From Chara braunii (lineage: Eukaryota > Streptophyta > Charophyceae > Charales > Characeae): a stretch of 64,000 bases of DNA. Of this stretch, positions 25,101 through 37,100 are shown in pieces; within the stretch, counting starts at the first letter, position 1; each line of letters opens with the position of its first letter. The stretch spans positions 1,718,965-1,782,964 of the forward strand of contig BFEA01000268.1 in the NCBI GenBank assembly GCA_003427395.1, written 5' to 3'. Made by a program: the position numbers and the translations under genes. Under the pieces are notes generated by a model that was not told where the DNA came from, did not search any database, and saw only the letters and a program-made list of their open reading frames with translations.

Positions 25101-28100
25101 ACAACAACCATATGTGTTCTATTCGGGGGAAGATGGTAGAGTCCAGCTTCAATGAAAGCCAGAAAAGGAAGAGAGACGGATAGTAATGACAATCAGGCCT
25201 GGACCCCACAGACGGGCGCCAATCCTGCACCGGCCGACTTTTGAGATCCCACAGGATTCTGTGCTGAACGACCAAAATGGTCAGAAACTGAAGTGGCAGA
25301 CGTTTTCACTCAGTTCAAGTTGTGGCATTCTGTACGGTTGCACCATTGAGAGGGGGTGTAGCGGGGGGCACCCCTCTTGGCGCCAAAGTCCCACGCAGAA
25401 AGGTGATGCAGGGATTGGATGGGGATGCGACAAGCAGAGGCCTACTTTCTGGATAGGGAAACTTTTTGTTATCGGGCAAACCCCCGACGAACCTGTCGAA
25501 AATTTTGTGCTGCGGTCGGATCATGTTTTCGCTCTACGACGGCCAAGGGGTTCAGTTTGGACAGGCGGAAGCTTTCCAAGCGCACAGCTGCCGCCACACA
25601 GTGAGGTTCAGGCCATATCCTGTGTTTAGGTTGGAAGCCCCTAATTCAGGTTCTAGATTTATCGAGTGGTTGAGGATCTTGTCTGTGGTTCGCAGTCTGA
25701 GGTAGAATGTGTGATCTTCATTGCAAGAGGTAGAGCACTCGATGGGCTAGGGTGGCCCAAAGCTTGACCAACCCCAAGGAAACTCCGAATACTTGCAACT
25801 GAGCATCGCGCAGACAGACTTTGGGTGCTAAGATCCAAAGTCAAAAGGGAAACAGCCCAGATCGTACGCTAAGGTCCTAAAGCAATCACTTAGTGGGAAA
25901 GGAAGTGATCGAGCAATTACAACCAGGAGGTGGGCTTGGAAGCAGCCATGCCTGGAGCCAGTAAAGATGCTCAAGCCCTCTCTCAGGTATGTAGGCAGAA
26001 CTGAGCTGAATTGAACAGGTTCTGAAAGCAAGAACAGTTATTCAGACCTAATCTATGGTGTTCCACATGGCAACATGCCTGAACATTTCAATGTGGTGAA
26101 CCCCGTAAGTTTGCCCTGTATCTGCTGATGTTGTACATCAAGTCTTGCAATGGGATGCTGGACCCGGTTTCTAGCAGGTGATGCTCCCCACCAATATAGA
26201 CTGGAGCCGATGCCAGAAGGTTGCTATTGACGGATGCCCGCACAACCCCCAATAGCAGCCCTAGCTGCTGTTTTTTTTTGTTTTTTTTTTTGTAAGGTTT
26301 GCAAGTTTGCCACCTTTCCATTCTTTCAGTGTGCATCATAATTCTTTGCCACCTTTCCATTCTTTCAGTGATCATCATAATAGACTGCTACCGTCGTCAC
26401 CAGAATACAACATAAGTTGTACTACGGTCATCGTTGCCGTATCTAGACTCAAAGTTGGTCCAGCTATAATGACCTTACGGCGTACGTTGTATTTGGGTGA
26501 CGACAGTAGGCCAGGACGTAGTTGCGAGATGCCATGGTTGTGTTCTCTGCGATGCCCAAGTGTCTTTGTCTTTTGCATTGCACGCGAGGCCTTTTTTAGC
26601 AGTATAAGCTTTCTGAGTTCCAGCATGTGTTTTCAGAGAATTGCGCCCTGTCAAACCACAATTGAACCCTACCGTCTTCACCCGAATAGAACGCCCGGTC
26701 ATTATCGCTGCATCTGGACTGAAAAATACCCCAAATACTGCTATAATGACCGGGCGTTGTATTCGGGTGAAGACGGTAGCCCCCTTTTCAATCGATTTGT
26801 TTCGTGGCTATCCTTCCCTTTGTCCCCTTACTCCTTCCCTGTGAATCAGTTTCTTTGCTCATGATGTGTGGACATTGCGAAACTAATTGTGGGGGGTTGA
26901 ATCATTGCAGGTTATAGAGTACAGGTTACTTGAGCAGAAGATCCAACTGCATCAGCGGGAACGTGATGCTCCTGTGAAGAGCGCATGGGTTGAGCGTTTG
27001 CAGGTGATCAGGGATATGTGGAAGGATCGACTACGAGGAGCCGCTAGGGATGCAGAGGTACCCTTTGTTTGCCCCCTATCATGTATTCTCAAATTTTCAC
27101 CCCTTAATACTCCTTACGAACAAAATAGAAAATGTTGCTCGGAACAAATTTAGCAATATGGATCCTAGCAGGCGACTGGAACGCCGCTTTGGATCCTAAC
27201 CTGGATAGGATGTCAGGGTGCAATTGGCAAGGGGAAGGATTGGCAGGAGAGGAGGCCCGCCCAATCCACAACATCCACAACATGATGGCAGGCAGTGATC
27301 TGATAGATCCCTTTAGATTATTCTTTCCAGAGGAGAGACAGTTTACTTATTACAAAAGAAATTGTAGTCAGCACATCTCGGCGTCACGAATCGACTATTC
27401 CGTGACCTCACTTGATGTAACTGGTATGATTCATGCAGTGGGAATAGGGGAGTTACCTTATATGGCGGGCCTCGATCACAAGACCATCTACCTACACTTA
27501 ATCACAGAGAAGCAATGTACTAGGGGTAAGAGTTTTTACAAATTGAATAACTCGCTAATCCAGACCACCGAACTAAGACAGGCAGTCCTACACGTTGGCC
27601 TATCCCATAACCCGGAGACGCAGTCCTTCCTGGATCTGATGAACTCTCTCTCAGGCAACTGTGGTGGCGGCGAGACAGCTAGCGGTCAAAAGGAAGAGGA
27701 GAGAGCAGGAGCTCCAGCAAGCCATCAGAATAGCAGAGAAAAACCTCATCAGGCATGCCGGCACGGACGTGTATGAGAGGACTTTGGAGGCGGCAAGATC
27801 AGAACTAGGAGATAGGGAAAGATGGAGAACCCGGGGCCAGCAACTGAGGGCTAGAGTGAAAGAGTGGGAAGAGGGGGAAATAATGACAAAGTTCTTCTTC
27901 CAGAAAATTAAGAACAGGGGCAGAAATGCTTTGAAGATAAACTGGAGGGACCACAGGGGCTGACAACCAGCACAAAAGGTATGGTAGCGATAGCCCAGGA
28001 CTTCTACAGCAACCTTTACAAGTCAAGGGAACGAGCATCCCAAACAGCAAGTGGAAAGGGCACGGTCAAGTTCTTGGCTGTCTCGAGCCTACAATCTCTC

Positions 28101-31100
28101 GGACACAAGCTGCAAAGCTCGAGGCCCCCCTGTCCCAGGAGGAGCTCCTGGAGGCCAAGTTCTTGGCTGTATCGAGCCTACAATCTCTCGGACACAAGCT
28201 GCAAAGCTTGACCCCCCCCTGTCCCAGGAGGAGCTCTTGGAGGCCTTTAAGTCCATGGCGCCTAATAAGACCCCCGGAAGGGATGGACTGACTAGGGAAT
28301 TCTGGCTGGAATTCTGGCCAATCCTGGGCAGTGAGTATGAAACCTGCCTCGAGCAAGCATGACAAAGGGAGGGGCTAGGACAAAACCCGGCCACGAGAAT
28401 TGTCACGCAAAAAGGAAACCCGGCGGACATCCGAAACTACAGGCCAATAACTCTTCTCACACTGATACGCAAGATTGTGGCCAAGGCCCTGGCAAATAGA
28501 CTTTGAGTGGTCACGGAGGGGTGCTTCCATCTAAATCAAACAGAGTTTATCCCTGGGCGCTTCATCCTCGACAACGTCATGACGTTGATGGAATCGGTAC
28601 GCTATATCAGGGACAAAAGGATCAACGCGGCAATTCTCTTTTTCGACTTCGAAAAGGCTTACGATCAGGTGAACTGGAGCTTCCTACAGCAGTGCATGGA
28701 AAGGATGGGAGTAGGCCCAAACTTTTCGAAAATGGGTCAGAGACCTGTATAATGATGCGCACGGGCAGGTGCAAGTCAACGGCCATCTTTCAGCAAAATA
28801 TAAGATGTCGAGGTCGGTTAGGCAGGGCGATCCGTTAGCAGCACCAATCTTCCTCTTCATTATGGAAGCCATATCCTCCTTCCTCCGCAAAGATCCCTCA
28901 ATAGTACTCTTAGTCGCAACACCAGGCCAGCAGGGCCGGCTGGTTTACTTGCCGACAACTACTCTCTTCGCGGATGATCTCGCAGTGCTGATTAGAGCCT
29001 CGGATTCATCTTTCCAAGCACTCACGCGGACCATGGAGGCCTTTCAGCTAGCAGCGGAAATGAAAATAAATTGGCCAAAGGCAGTGGGATGGTAGCTAAC
29101 AGACCAAGAAGGGGTAGGACCAGACCCCACTATCAACCCGCAGGGGCTACAATGGGTGACAACGCGAACACCGCTGAGGTATCTAGGAGTCAAGATCACA
29201 GAGACAGGTCCTCATCAGTCCATGGGGGCCGAATTAATGACCAAAATACTGGCCAAACTGTCGGCCTGGTCGGCAATATATACATCAGTTTTTGGAAGGG
29301 CCGTCATACTTAACGCGTCCATCTTCTCGATGTTGTGGTACGCTGGGACAATCTGGTCTCCTCCAGCTCAGACAACCTCGGCTTTGCGCAGACGCGCGAC
29401 AGCCTACCTCTGGACCGCAAATCCAACCAAACCCCATTTCATCTCCAAAGTGGCGTGGAAACATGACACCCGCGCGAAGGAACAGGGAGGTTTGGGCATC
29501 CTGGACCCGGATCAATAACTCAAGGCCCTACAGACCAAGTGGGTGGTCAAGTTGATCACCCATCCAAAGCTACCCTGGGTCTCGTTGGCCCTGGATCGCA
29601 TCAGGCACCTGGCTAAATACGAAACCCCGGCCAATATGACCGGTCTATTCTGGGTAATGTGCAGCAGCTGGGCCAAGGTAGGCACGCAGGAGGGCACAAG
29701 GGAAACCTTCTATTGGAGCCAAATGGTTAAGCTTTGGAAGGACATCTTCCCAGCAAGAGTCAGGGAGCCTCGCACAAGAGAAGAGGTTCTGCGCCAGCCC
29801 TTATTTTGCAACCCAGGAATCAAGAACGCCCAGGGGAAACCATTTACCCTTACACTAAGGGACGCCAAATGGGGCAAATGGGTGGAGCATGGGGTGTGGC
29901 AAATCAAGCACCTCTGGGAAGACAGCAACAGGGGATGGAAGACAAGCAGAGAGCTCAGAACGCAGCTGAAAGGTAGCCACAAACTAGAAGAACATCTTAA
30001 CGACTTGGTTCAGGCCATACCACAGGAATGGACAAGACTGCTCCGAAAGGAGTCCCAGTGGGGACTAGGGGAGTGGGCCACATGGAAGCAGGATGAGAAA
30101 CCACAGGCTGCCTTCAGAATCTGGAATCAGGAACCGGAAAGGAAGGAATGAGCGGTTGCAGATATGTACGAGATCAAGCGCCCGGGAAGTACCACTAGCC
30201 AGCTGGACCAGGCAACTAAAACTCCGATCACTATCCAACTGCAACACCTGCGCAAAGTAAGGGTGGTAGAGTCTGACGATTTGACAATCTACAGTCGAAC
30301 TATGCCATTGATGGATTTGGAGGTGGACCCCACAGAATGGGCATGGAATCTTAGAGGAGGAAGAACTTGGGTGGCCAGAAGAATCAACCTTCTAAACTAT
30401 ATAACGAGAATTGGCTACAGATTGAGAAGAAGGTCGCACCCACTAGCGCCGGCGCTGTCCAAGCGATGGGAAAACAAAGTGGGTGTTACACCCGAGCAGC
30501 TACCCAAAATACCGTGGGTACAGATCAAGGCGATGCGCATCGGAAGGGTCAGAAGCCTGCAGTGGCTAATCACCCACGTGGCACTGCCAGTAAACAATTG
30601 GTTAAACGATCGCAGGAGCCGGGCACAGAGGGATCCAGCCAATGCACAGTGTGTAGTCTGTCAAGAGAGAGACCCAGAAACAATGCTTCACTGTCTTCTA
30701 ACATGCCCCGAGGCAGTGGCCGTATGGGAGAAAGCCAAGTCCCTTTGGAGACAAATCACGTCGTCACCATTCCCTGAGAGCAAAGCAACCATACTGCTAG
30801 GCCATGACTTGCCAAGGAACTGGCAGCCATACGAGAAGACCATATTCCAGCTAATAAGGCAGTATACCCTATGGGCAATATGGAAGAGACGTTGTCAGAT
30901 TACTATTGAGAAGAGGCCAATGCACCAGGAAGAAGCATGTGGGGCCCTCTACAATTTACTAGAAACAGATCTCTGGGCACAATGGAAACGAGTACAGAGA
31001 CAGATTCACCAATGCCCGGATCAACAGCAGCAGCTGAAGGCCCGATTCACACAAAGGGTGCTGGGCCAGGGAAAGGTAGCAGCTCTGCGAGGCACCGGAC

Positions 31101-34100
31101 TACAGTTTAAGTGGAGAGGAACCGACCACTAAATTGCTTCTCTTTAGTAATTCAAGAAGGTTAAGTATAGGTAGGTGAAGGGAAATCCGATTTAAGGCAT
31201 TCTGGGATGTAGAAGCATATTTAACGGAGTTTAGGATGCAGAAGTCTAAGGTTAAAAGTTATAGGTGAGCAAGCCTTAGGCCTTAAAGGGCTAAGGGCGT
31301 AATAGGAAGAAACAATTGGGTTGGAAGGGCAAGAAACTTAGAGGCTGAAGGAAGTGATAGGGGATATTATGGATCTATAGGGATAAACAGAGCTATTACT
31401 TTGCTTTTCATTTCTGCCTTACTTTGTCCAGTTTGTGTTTGCTGGTTGCAGTGAATGGGACGCTGCCGGTGTCCAGCACAAGCCCACCTGGGTAACGGCC
31501 CCAGTACGTTCCGGGTTGAAAAAGGAAAAATAGACAGGATAAGCTAGGCTTTATGATAGAGGGCAACAGCTCAGCGGGCATACATTCAGCTTAGTGGATT
31601 TAGACGACTAGGGTTTTAGGTAAATACTAAATAGGGACTTGGTCTCCACGTCACTGAGGACAGTAGGGTATAGGGTTCAAGGAGAGCGGACAGAGAGGAG
31701 GTGTTGGAGGTAATAGGAAAGACGAGCAACAGCGGTCGGTTCCAGGGCTTAAGTTGAGGATGGGTGGAAAGATAGAAGGCAGGTTCCTTCATTTTTTACA
31801 AAATTGTTAATCCAGTTTAGTCTTTGTTCAGGAATAGCATGAAGCTTCTTAGGAGAAAGGGACACTGGACCCGGTTTCCAGTAAGTGCCAAATCTGGGTA
31901 ATGGCCCCAGTCTTCCGGGTTGAGGTGTGGAGGGATTCCCGGCCTCCTTTTGCTCCATATTTAATAAAGCATACTATTTCTTAAAAATAAAAATAAAAAT
32001 GGAAGGAGAGCAGAAAAGAAGCATGGTGTTGTACGAAAATGCAGCCACAGCCAACATTGATGATCTGAATGTTTTCCTGGAAGGAGAGGCTTTGGGTGGA
32101 GGAATTGAGAGGGATTTAGATGGAGTCGTCTGTATCAAAGGTTTTCGGAGTTACTCTTGCTGCATAAGAAGGTCGGCATTTCTTTACTGTTCTAGACTTT
32201 AATGCAACATCTGACAGTCTGTCTGGGGCAGATGACAAGATTTTGGAAAGATTTTGATTTTAGAGCATGTCATCAAAGGGCGTGGATTGTAGAATGGGGA
32301 ATGGGAAAAATTGACACTCAACTCTTCCAGTTTACGAGTCGTCAATGTTGTTGGGGGGAAGTGCTTGGTGAGTTCCATGTTTTTTTCTGACTTTCCAGAG
32401 GTGGAGGAACTGAACTGCCGCTTCTTTTTTTTTAGTTGGAAGAAAGTGAAATTGGATGAGATGGTTGGGGCACAAGGACAGCATTTGTTGGCACTGGGTT
32501 AGACTGATGCGTTTTCCTTCTTCATAAATTCTATGCCCTTGGGCAACTTTGACATCTAAAAAAAAAAATAAAAAAATATGCTCTGTAAGTATTCTTAAAA
32601 GGCAGATGTGAGCTCTTAAAAGTAAGTATTCTTAAAAGGCAGATGTGAGCTCTTAAAAGTAAGTATTCTTAAAAAGGGCGATGCTTAAAAGGCAGATGTG
32701 AGCTCTTAAAAGTAAGTATTCTTAAAAAGGGCGATGGCCTTAAGATATCATCGAGGAACTGACCTGGCCCAGGTAATTCAGAAGTATTTTATTCTGTTAG
32801 TCTGATTGCATCTGGGTTCAAACTTGGGTCCATATTCCAACAGCTCATGGGTGTGTTATAGAACTTGGTTGTCTGACGATTTTTACTGCCACTCACACAC
32901 AGGCAGTCTCATACACGCCCATACATGCATAAGAGAAGGGGGAGAGGAGAGTCCAAACTGTACACAGATCAGAGTAGACAGTGAAAGTTCAACCATGCAC
33001 AGATAGGGAGAAGACACCCTGGGTTTCTCACTCTCTGACAGACTCCCAAGAACCAATCACACGAAGACACCTGCGAGGATAACAATTGGAATCCACACTG
33101 ATGATGAGCCAATTAAAACCAAATATCGTTACAGAGTTTGTTCCAGTATCTCACCGCTTTCAGAACCCCACACTCCACTCTCTACCCTACACCCAGTCAG
33201 TAGCGCCACACCGAAATGGCCTCCCAGAGGCCAGCGCCAACCACCCAGATGAAGAACAGATCCTGCGATGGAGTCTTCAGTGCCGATGAACAACTCTGAC
33301 GAAGAAACAGGCAGCTATGGCTGCCGCCACCCACGAATACTCAGTGAAGAGCCTCGATATAGCCCTTCCAAGCGCAGATACCCTCAGGGGTAGATGCGCT
33401 GAGGATGCCCCAGCTTTGGCAACCTTCTGAAAGCTGGCTATGGCTGCCATCCACGGCGAGGGTCTCAGGATGCCGCCTGTAGACAATCGTCACCGCCAAC
33501 TTGCTTGGCTTCTCCAAACGCTGCTTCGCAAGAATGAGCAGCCAAAAAGTCCTGAATCGATTTCCCTAAACTATTAATAGATCTAGACTACTCTAACCTA
33601 GGCCTAGACCTGACTGACTGGACCGACCGGTACAGTGCCAGTTTCGGCCTCTCGGCCTCTACCTACCCGGCTATAGGCTATAGGACCGTCTATCGGTATA
33701 GGCCCCTTCGGGCCTGTCCGCTATACGCAGTGGGGGTAGCTGTGGGAAATTCGGGTTAGTGCTAGGCCTATATTTCCCATATTTACAGATATGTCCCTCA
33801 CAAATTTTCCGTACAGGTAGGTCTCTCGGTTAGCCCTCAGCCAAACAAAATTATGAATCTACCCAGCGCTGTTACTGTACAGCCTCGCAGTCAGTCTCGG
33901 CAGTCAAAATCAGCAAGTCATTGCAGGTGTATCAACTGAGCTAGGCCGGTTGGTAGGGAAATACGTATTCTTGTTTTATCAGTCCGATTTTCTTATGTTT
34001 TCCTGTTTTTTTCCTTTAGAAAGGGCGACGGCCTTGAGATGTCATGACCGGCCCTAGGTAATTCAGAATTACTGTAGTAAGTATTTCACTCATCGGCTTC

Positions 34101-37100
34101 CAGTGGAGTTCGAACTCGGGTCTGCATTTCAACAGTTGAGGGGTGTACCTACTGAGCTACGCCAGTTGGTATATCAGTCCGATTTTCTCGGAGAGCTCTT
34201 TATTCAGTGCTGTCATTGCTGTAATTGGGTTTTCTGTCCCTTCCGGTTTGAATTGTGATACTTGAACACATTTGTCATAATGATTCTACTAATGCAGGTT
34301 ACAAGCTGGTCAAGTAGCAGTAGTTCTAGAGTGGAAAAGTCTCTAGAAGTCAACCACGGATGCAGATGGCATTCGAAAAGAATGTGTTTCCGGAAGCATC
34401 CAAGGCCCACCGGGTCATGCCGCGCACTGGCCGCGGGCCAAAGTGTACACTGACTGTGACAGAATCTGGGCCCTGCAAGGTCCGGGAATCTCGCCCGTCA
34501 GCAGAGGAACAGTTCTTTGCATCTGAGAGCTGACATTGCAGTGACTGGTGCTTCTGAAGTCCGACCGTGCCGTGACTTATTCTTCTTTGGGCCAGAGTCA
34601 TAGATATTAGTGGCAGAGAGAGATATTGGATATTTGTTGTCAAGATGACGACAGTGCTTTACGAGTTTGAAGGATAATCACGAATCATTAGACGCCATGA
34701 CTGCCACGAACAGGTCAGCAAAGCCACACTCATATAGTATGCCCTCTACGACAGTTACNNNNNNNNNNNNNNNNNNNNNNNNNNNNNNNNNNNNNNNNNN
34801 NNNNNNNNNNNNNNNNNNNNNNNNNNNNNNNNNNNNNNNNNNNNNNNNNNNNNNNNNNNNNNNNNNNNNNNNNNNNNNNNNNNNNNNNNNNNNNNNNNNN
34901 NNNNNNNNNNNNNNNNNNNNNNNNNNNNCGACAGTTACTTTGAGAATAGAAGTTGTCGAGATGACAACAGTGCTTCACAAGTTCGAAGGATAATCACGAA
35001 TCATTAGACGCCATGACTGCCACGAACAGGTCAGCAAAGCCACACGCATGTAGTATTACCTCTACGACGGATATGAGCCTCACCATTGATAGACAGATGG
35101 TAGATACTGATCAACGTACTTTAGGGCATCAGGCCTGGCCGTGCACGCAGGTCCTCTGACTGGCACCCTCAGCCACACGAATGAAGTCTCATAACCACTA
35201 CAACCCTTGGAGGTGTTATCAAAACTGGATCCATACCAGTTACGATATCCAGCCCACCCCCAGAGATGGGTTGATGACAGAGGTGGCGAGCAGAGTGAGA
35301 AATGATGGGAGGCCGAGTGTGAAAGGAGAGAGGAGACATCGTATCAGTTGACGACCATTTGAGTTTCATCGTCCAATTTCTGATCTCCTTTGTCTTGATA
35401 TGCTGGTCCACTTTGGTAATCGCTTTGCGGTTGTCATTCCATGAACACGGTGAGGCTCATGCATGCTCAGATTTTGGTAGATCGTAAATCATGTTAAATG
35501 TACAAATCACATATGAAGTTAAACACAAACAAGATAGAGAGCAAATAGAAACAATACAGGGAATTGAAGAATGTAGACCTGAATATGCAATAAATGATAA
35601 GAGTGTGCAATATGAAAACAAATTGTAAGAGAATAAGGGCAAAATTGCAGAATTGCAAAACGGGCGGCCAGAACAAGGCACGCAAAATCCTAGAATTGAA
35701 AGTCAGAACAAGGCACGCAAAATCGCAGAATTGAGAACCCGGCAGCCAGACCGAGTCCTCCTAAAAGGAGGAGACTATCTGGCCGCTCATTTTGCTATTC
35801 TGCGATTTTGAGGGCCTGGTGTGAGTATACCTCAAGTATTAAATCATTGGGAATCGTTTTTGTGTATGTAGACCATATATTATGTCTATTATTTTACAGT
35901 CAGAATTTCTATTATTTGTCAGAGTTTACTTCAATTAATTTATTTAATGTGGATTAGTTCCTTTTTCTTGTTTGTTTTATCTTTGTTTTCTCAGGTCTGG
36001 CAAGCACTTCTTTCTGTTCGTTCACTTGTGCTGCCAGCTACAGCTGATCTGGAAACATGGTTGAAGTTTGCTGCATTGTGCCGGAAGAGTGGGAGGGGAA
36101 ACCAGGCTGAGACAACGCTGAAATATCTATTGGAGACTCTCCAAGATCCAAATTCACGTCAGGTATACCTGTTTTTGTGCTATGACGATTTCCATGAAAT
36201 TACAAGAACCTATGCAAATTAATACACTAATTATAAGAGGACGAATAGAAACGTCATATGACACCATCTTTAGCAGCAGATCATAGTGCCCTAGACACCT
36301 AACGACCAATCGACCAACCTGTTGTTATAATGCCCTAGACACCTAATGACAAAATAGCAAATATGTAAAGCAATAAGTATAGCGGTACTATAGCCACATT
36401 TATGTAACTGCCCAAGCAACTGATATTGGAAGGTGCTTTGCTCTGGACTCATCACTTATCGGCCTACCGTCTTCACCCAAGAATGCCCGGTCATGATAGC
36501 CGTATTGGGTGCAATTTTCAGTCCGGATACAGCAATAATGACCGGGCGTGAAGACGCTACCCTGCTGACCCCTGGCTCGACATTTTGAAAATGCCAGACT
36601 TCATTTTGCTAAACAGCAAGGAAGCTGAAGGCGCATACTCCTGACCGACTTGAAGCCTTGCCCAGGGCAAACCACTGACAAAACCAAGATAAGATTTAAG
36701 AGATTAAGGGCACGTTGAACACAATGAATCTGATGGATGAGGAGGATTGGACATCACAACGCGGGACCCATCAGTACCAAGTGAAATGTTGGGACGGCAT
36801 ACTATCTCCTGGCATCTTGTTAGTTAAACCACCAGTAGTAGTACTTTCTTGCAGAATTTTCGCTTGCAGAATTTTCGCGACAGTGAGATTGAAACTCAGA
36901 TCATTGATGTTGTGTGTTTTGGGTCTGGCCTACTTGTGATTTGGAAATCAACTCTGGAGATTAATGGTGTAACATACCATTTATTGCCTGGCATCTTCTT
37001 AGTTAACCTGCCAGTAGTACTACTTTTTGCAGGGTTCTCCCGACCAGTGTTACCCAAGTTCGGGTTTGGCTGAAGCTGTCGGGGTGAATGGCCGAGCGTT

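Larger units (their letters stand above)
27129..32000 (+). mobile_element. LINE B, 5'-truncated L1-type element
   Basis: The element begins inside the endonuclease domain about 70 bp after a TOR exon and ends with AATAAA (31962-31967) and an (AAAAAT)n-like tail (31983-32000). The 3' UTR (31133-31980) holds two related blocks, about 31470-31518 and 31864-31926, each with GGCCCCAGT and TTCCGGGTTGA. Its tail differs from the GGAACCGGACTG tail of LINEs A, C, D and E, so it belongs to another subfamily. It lies in sense in TOR intron 5. Confidence 0.9.
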
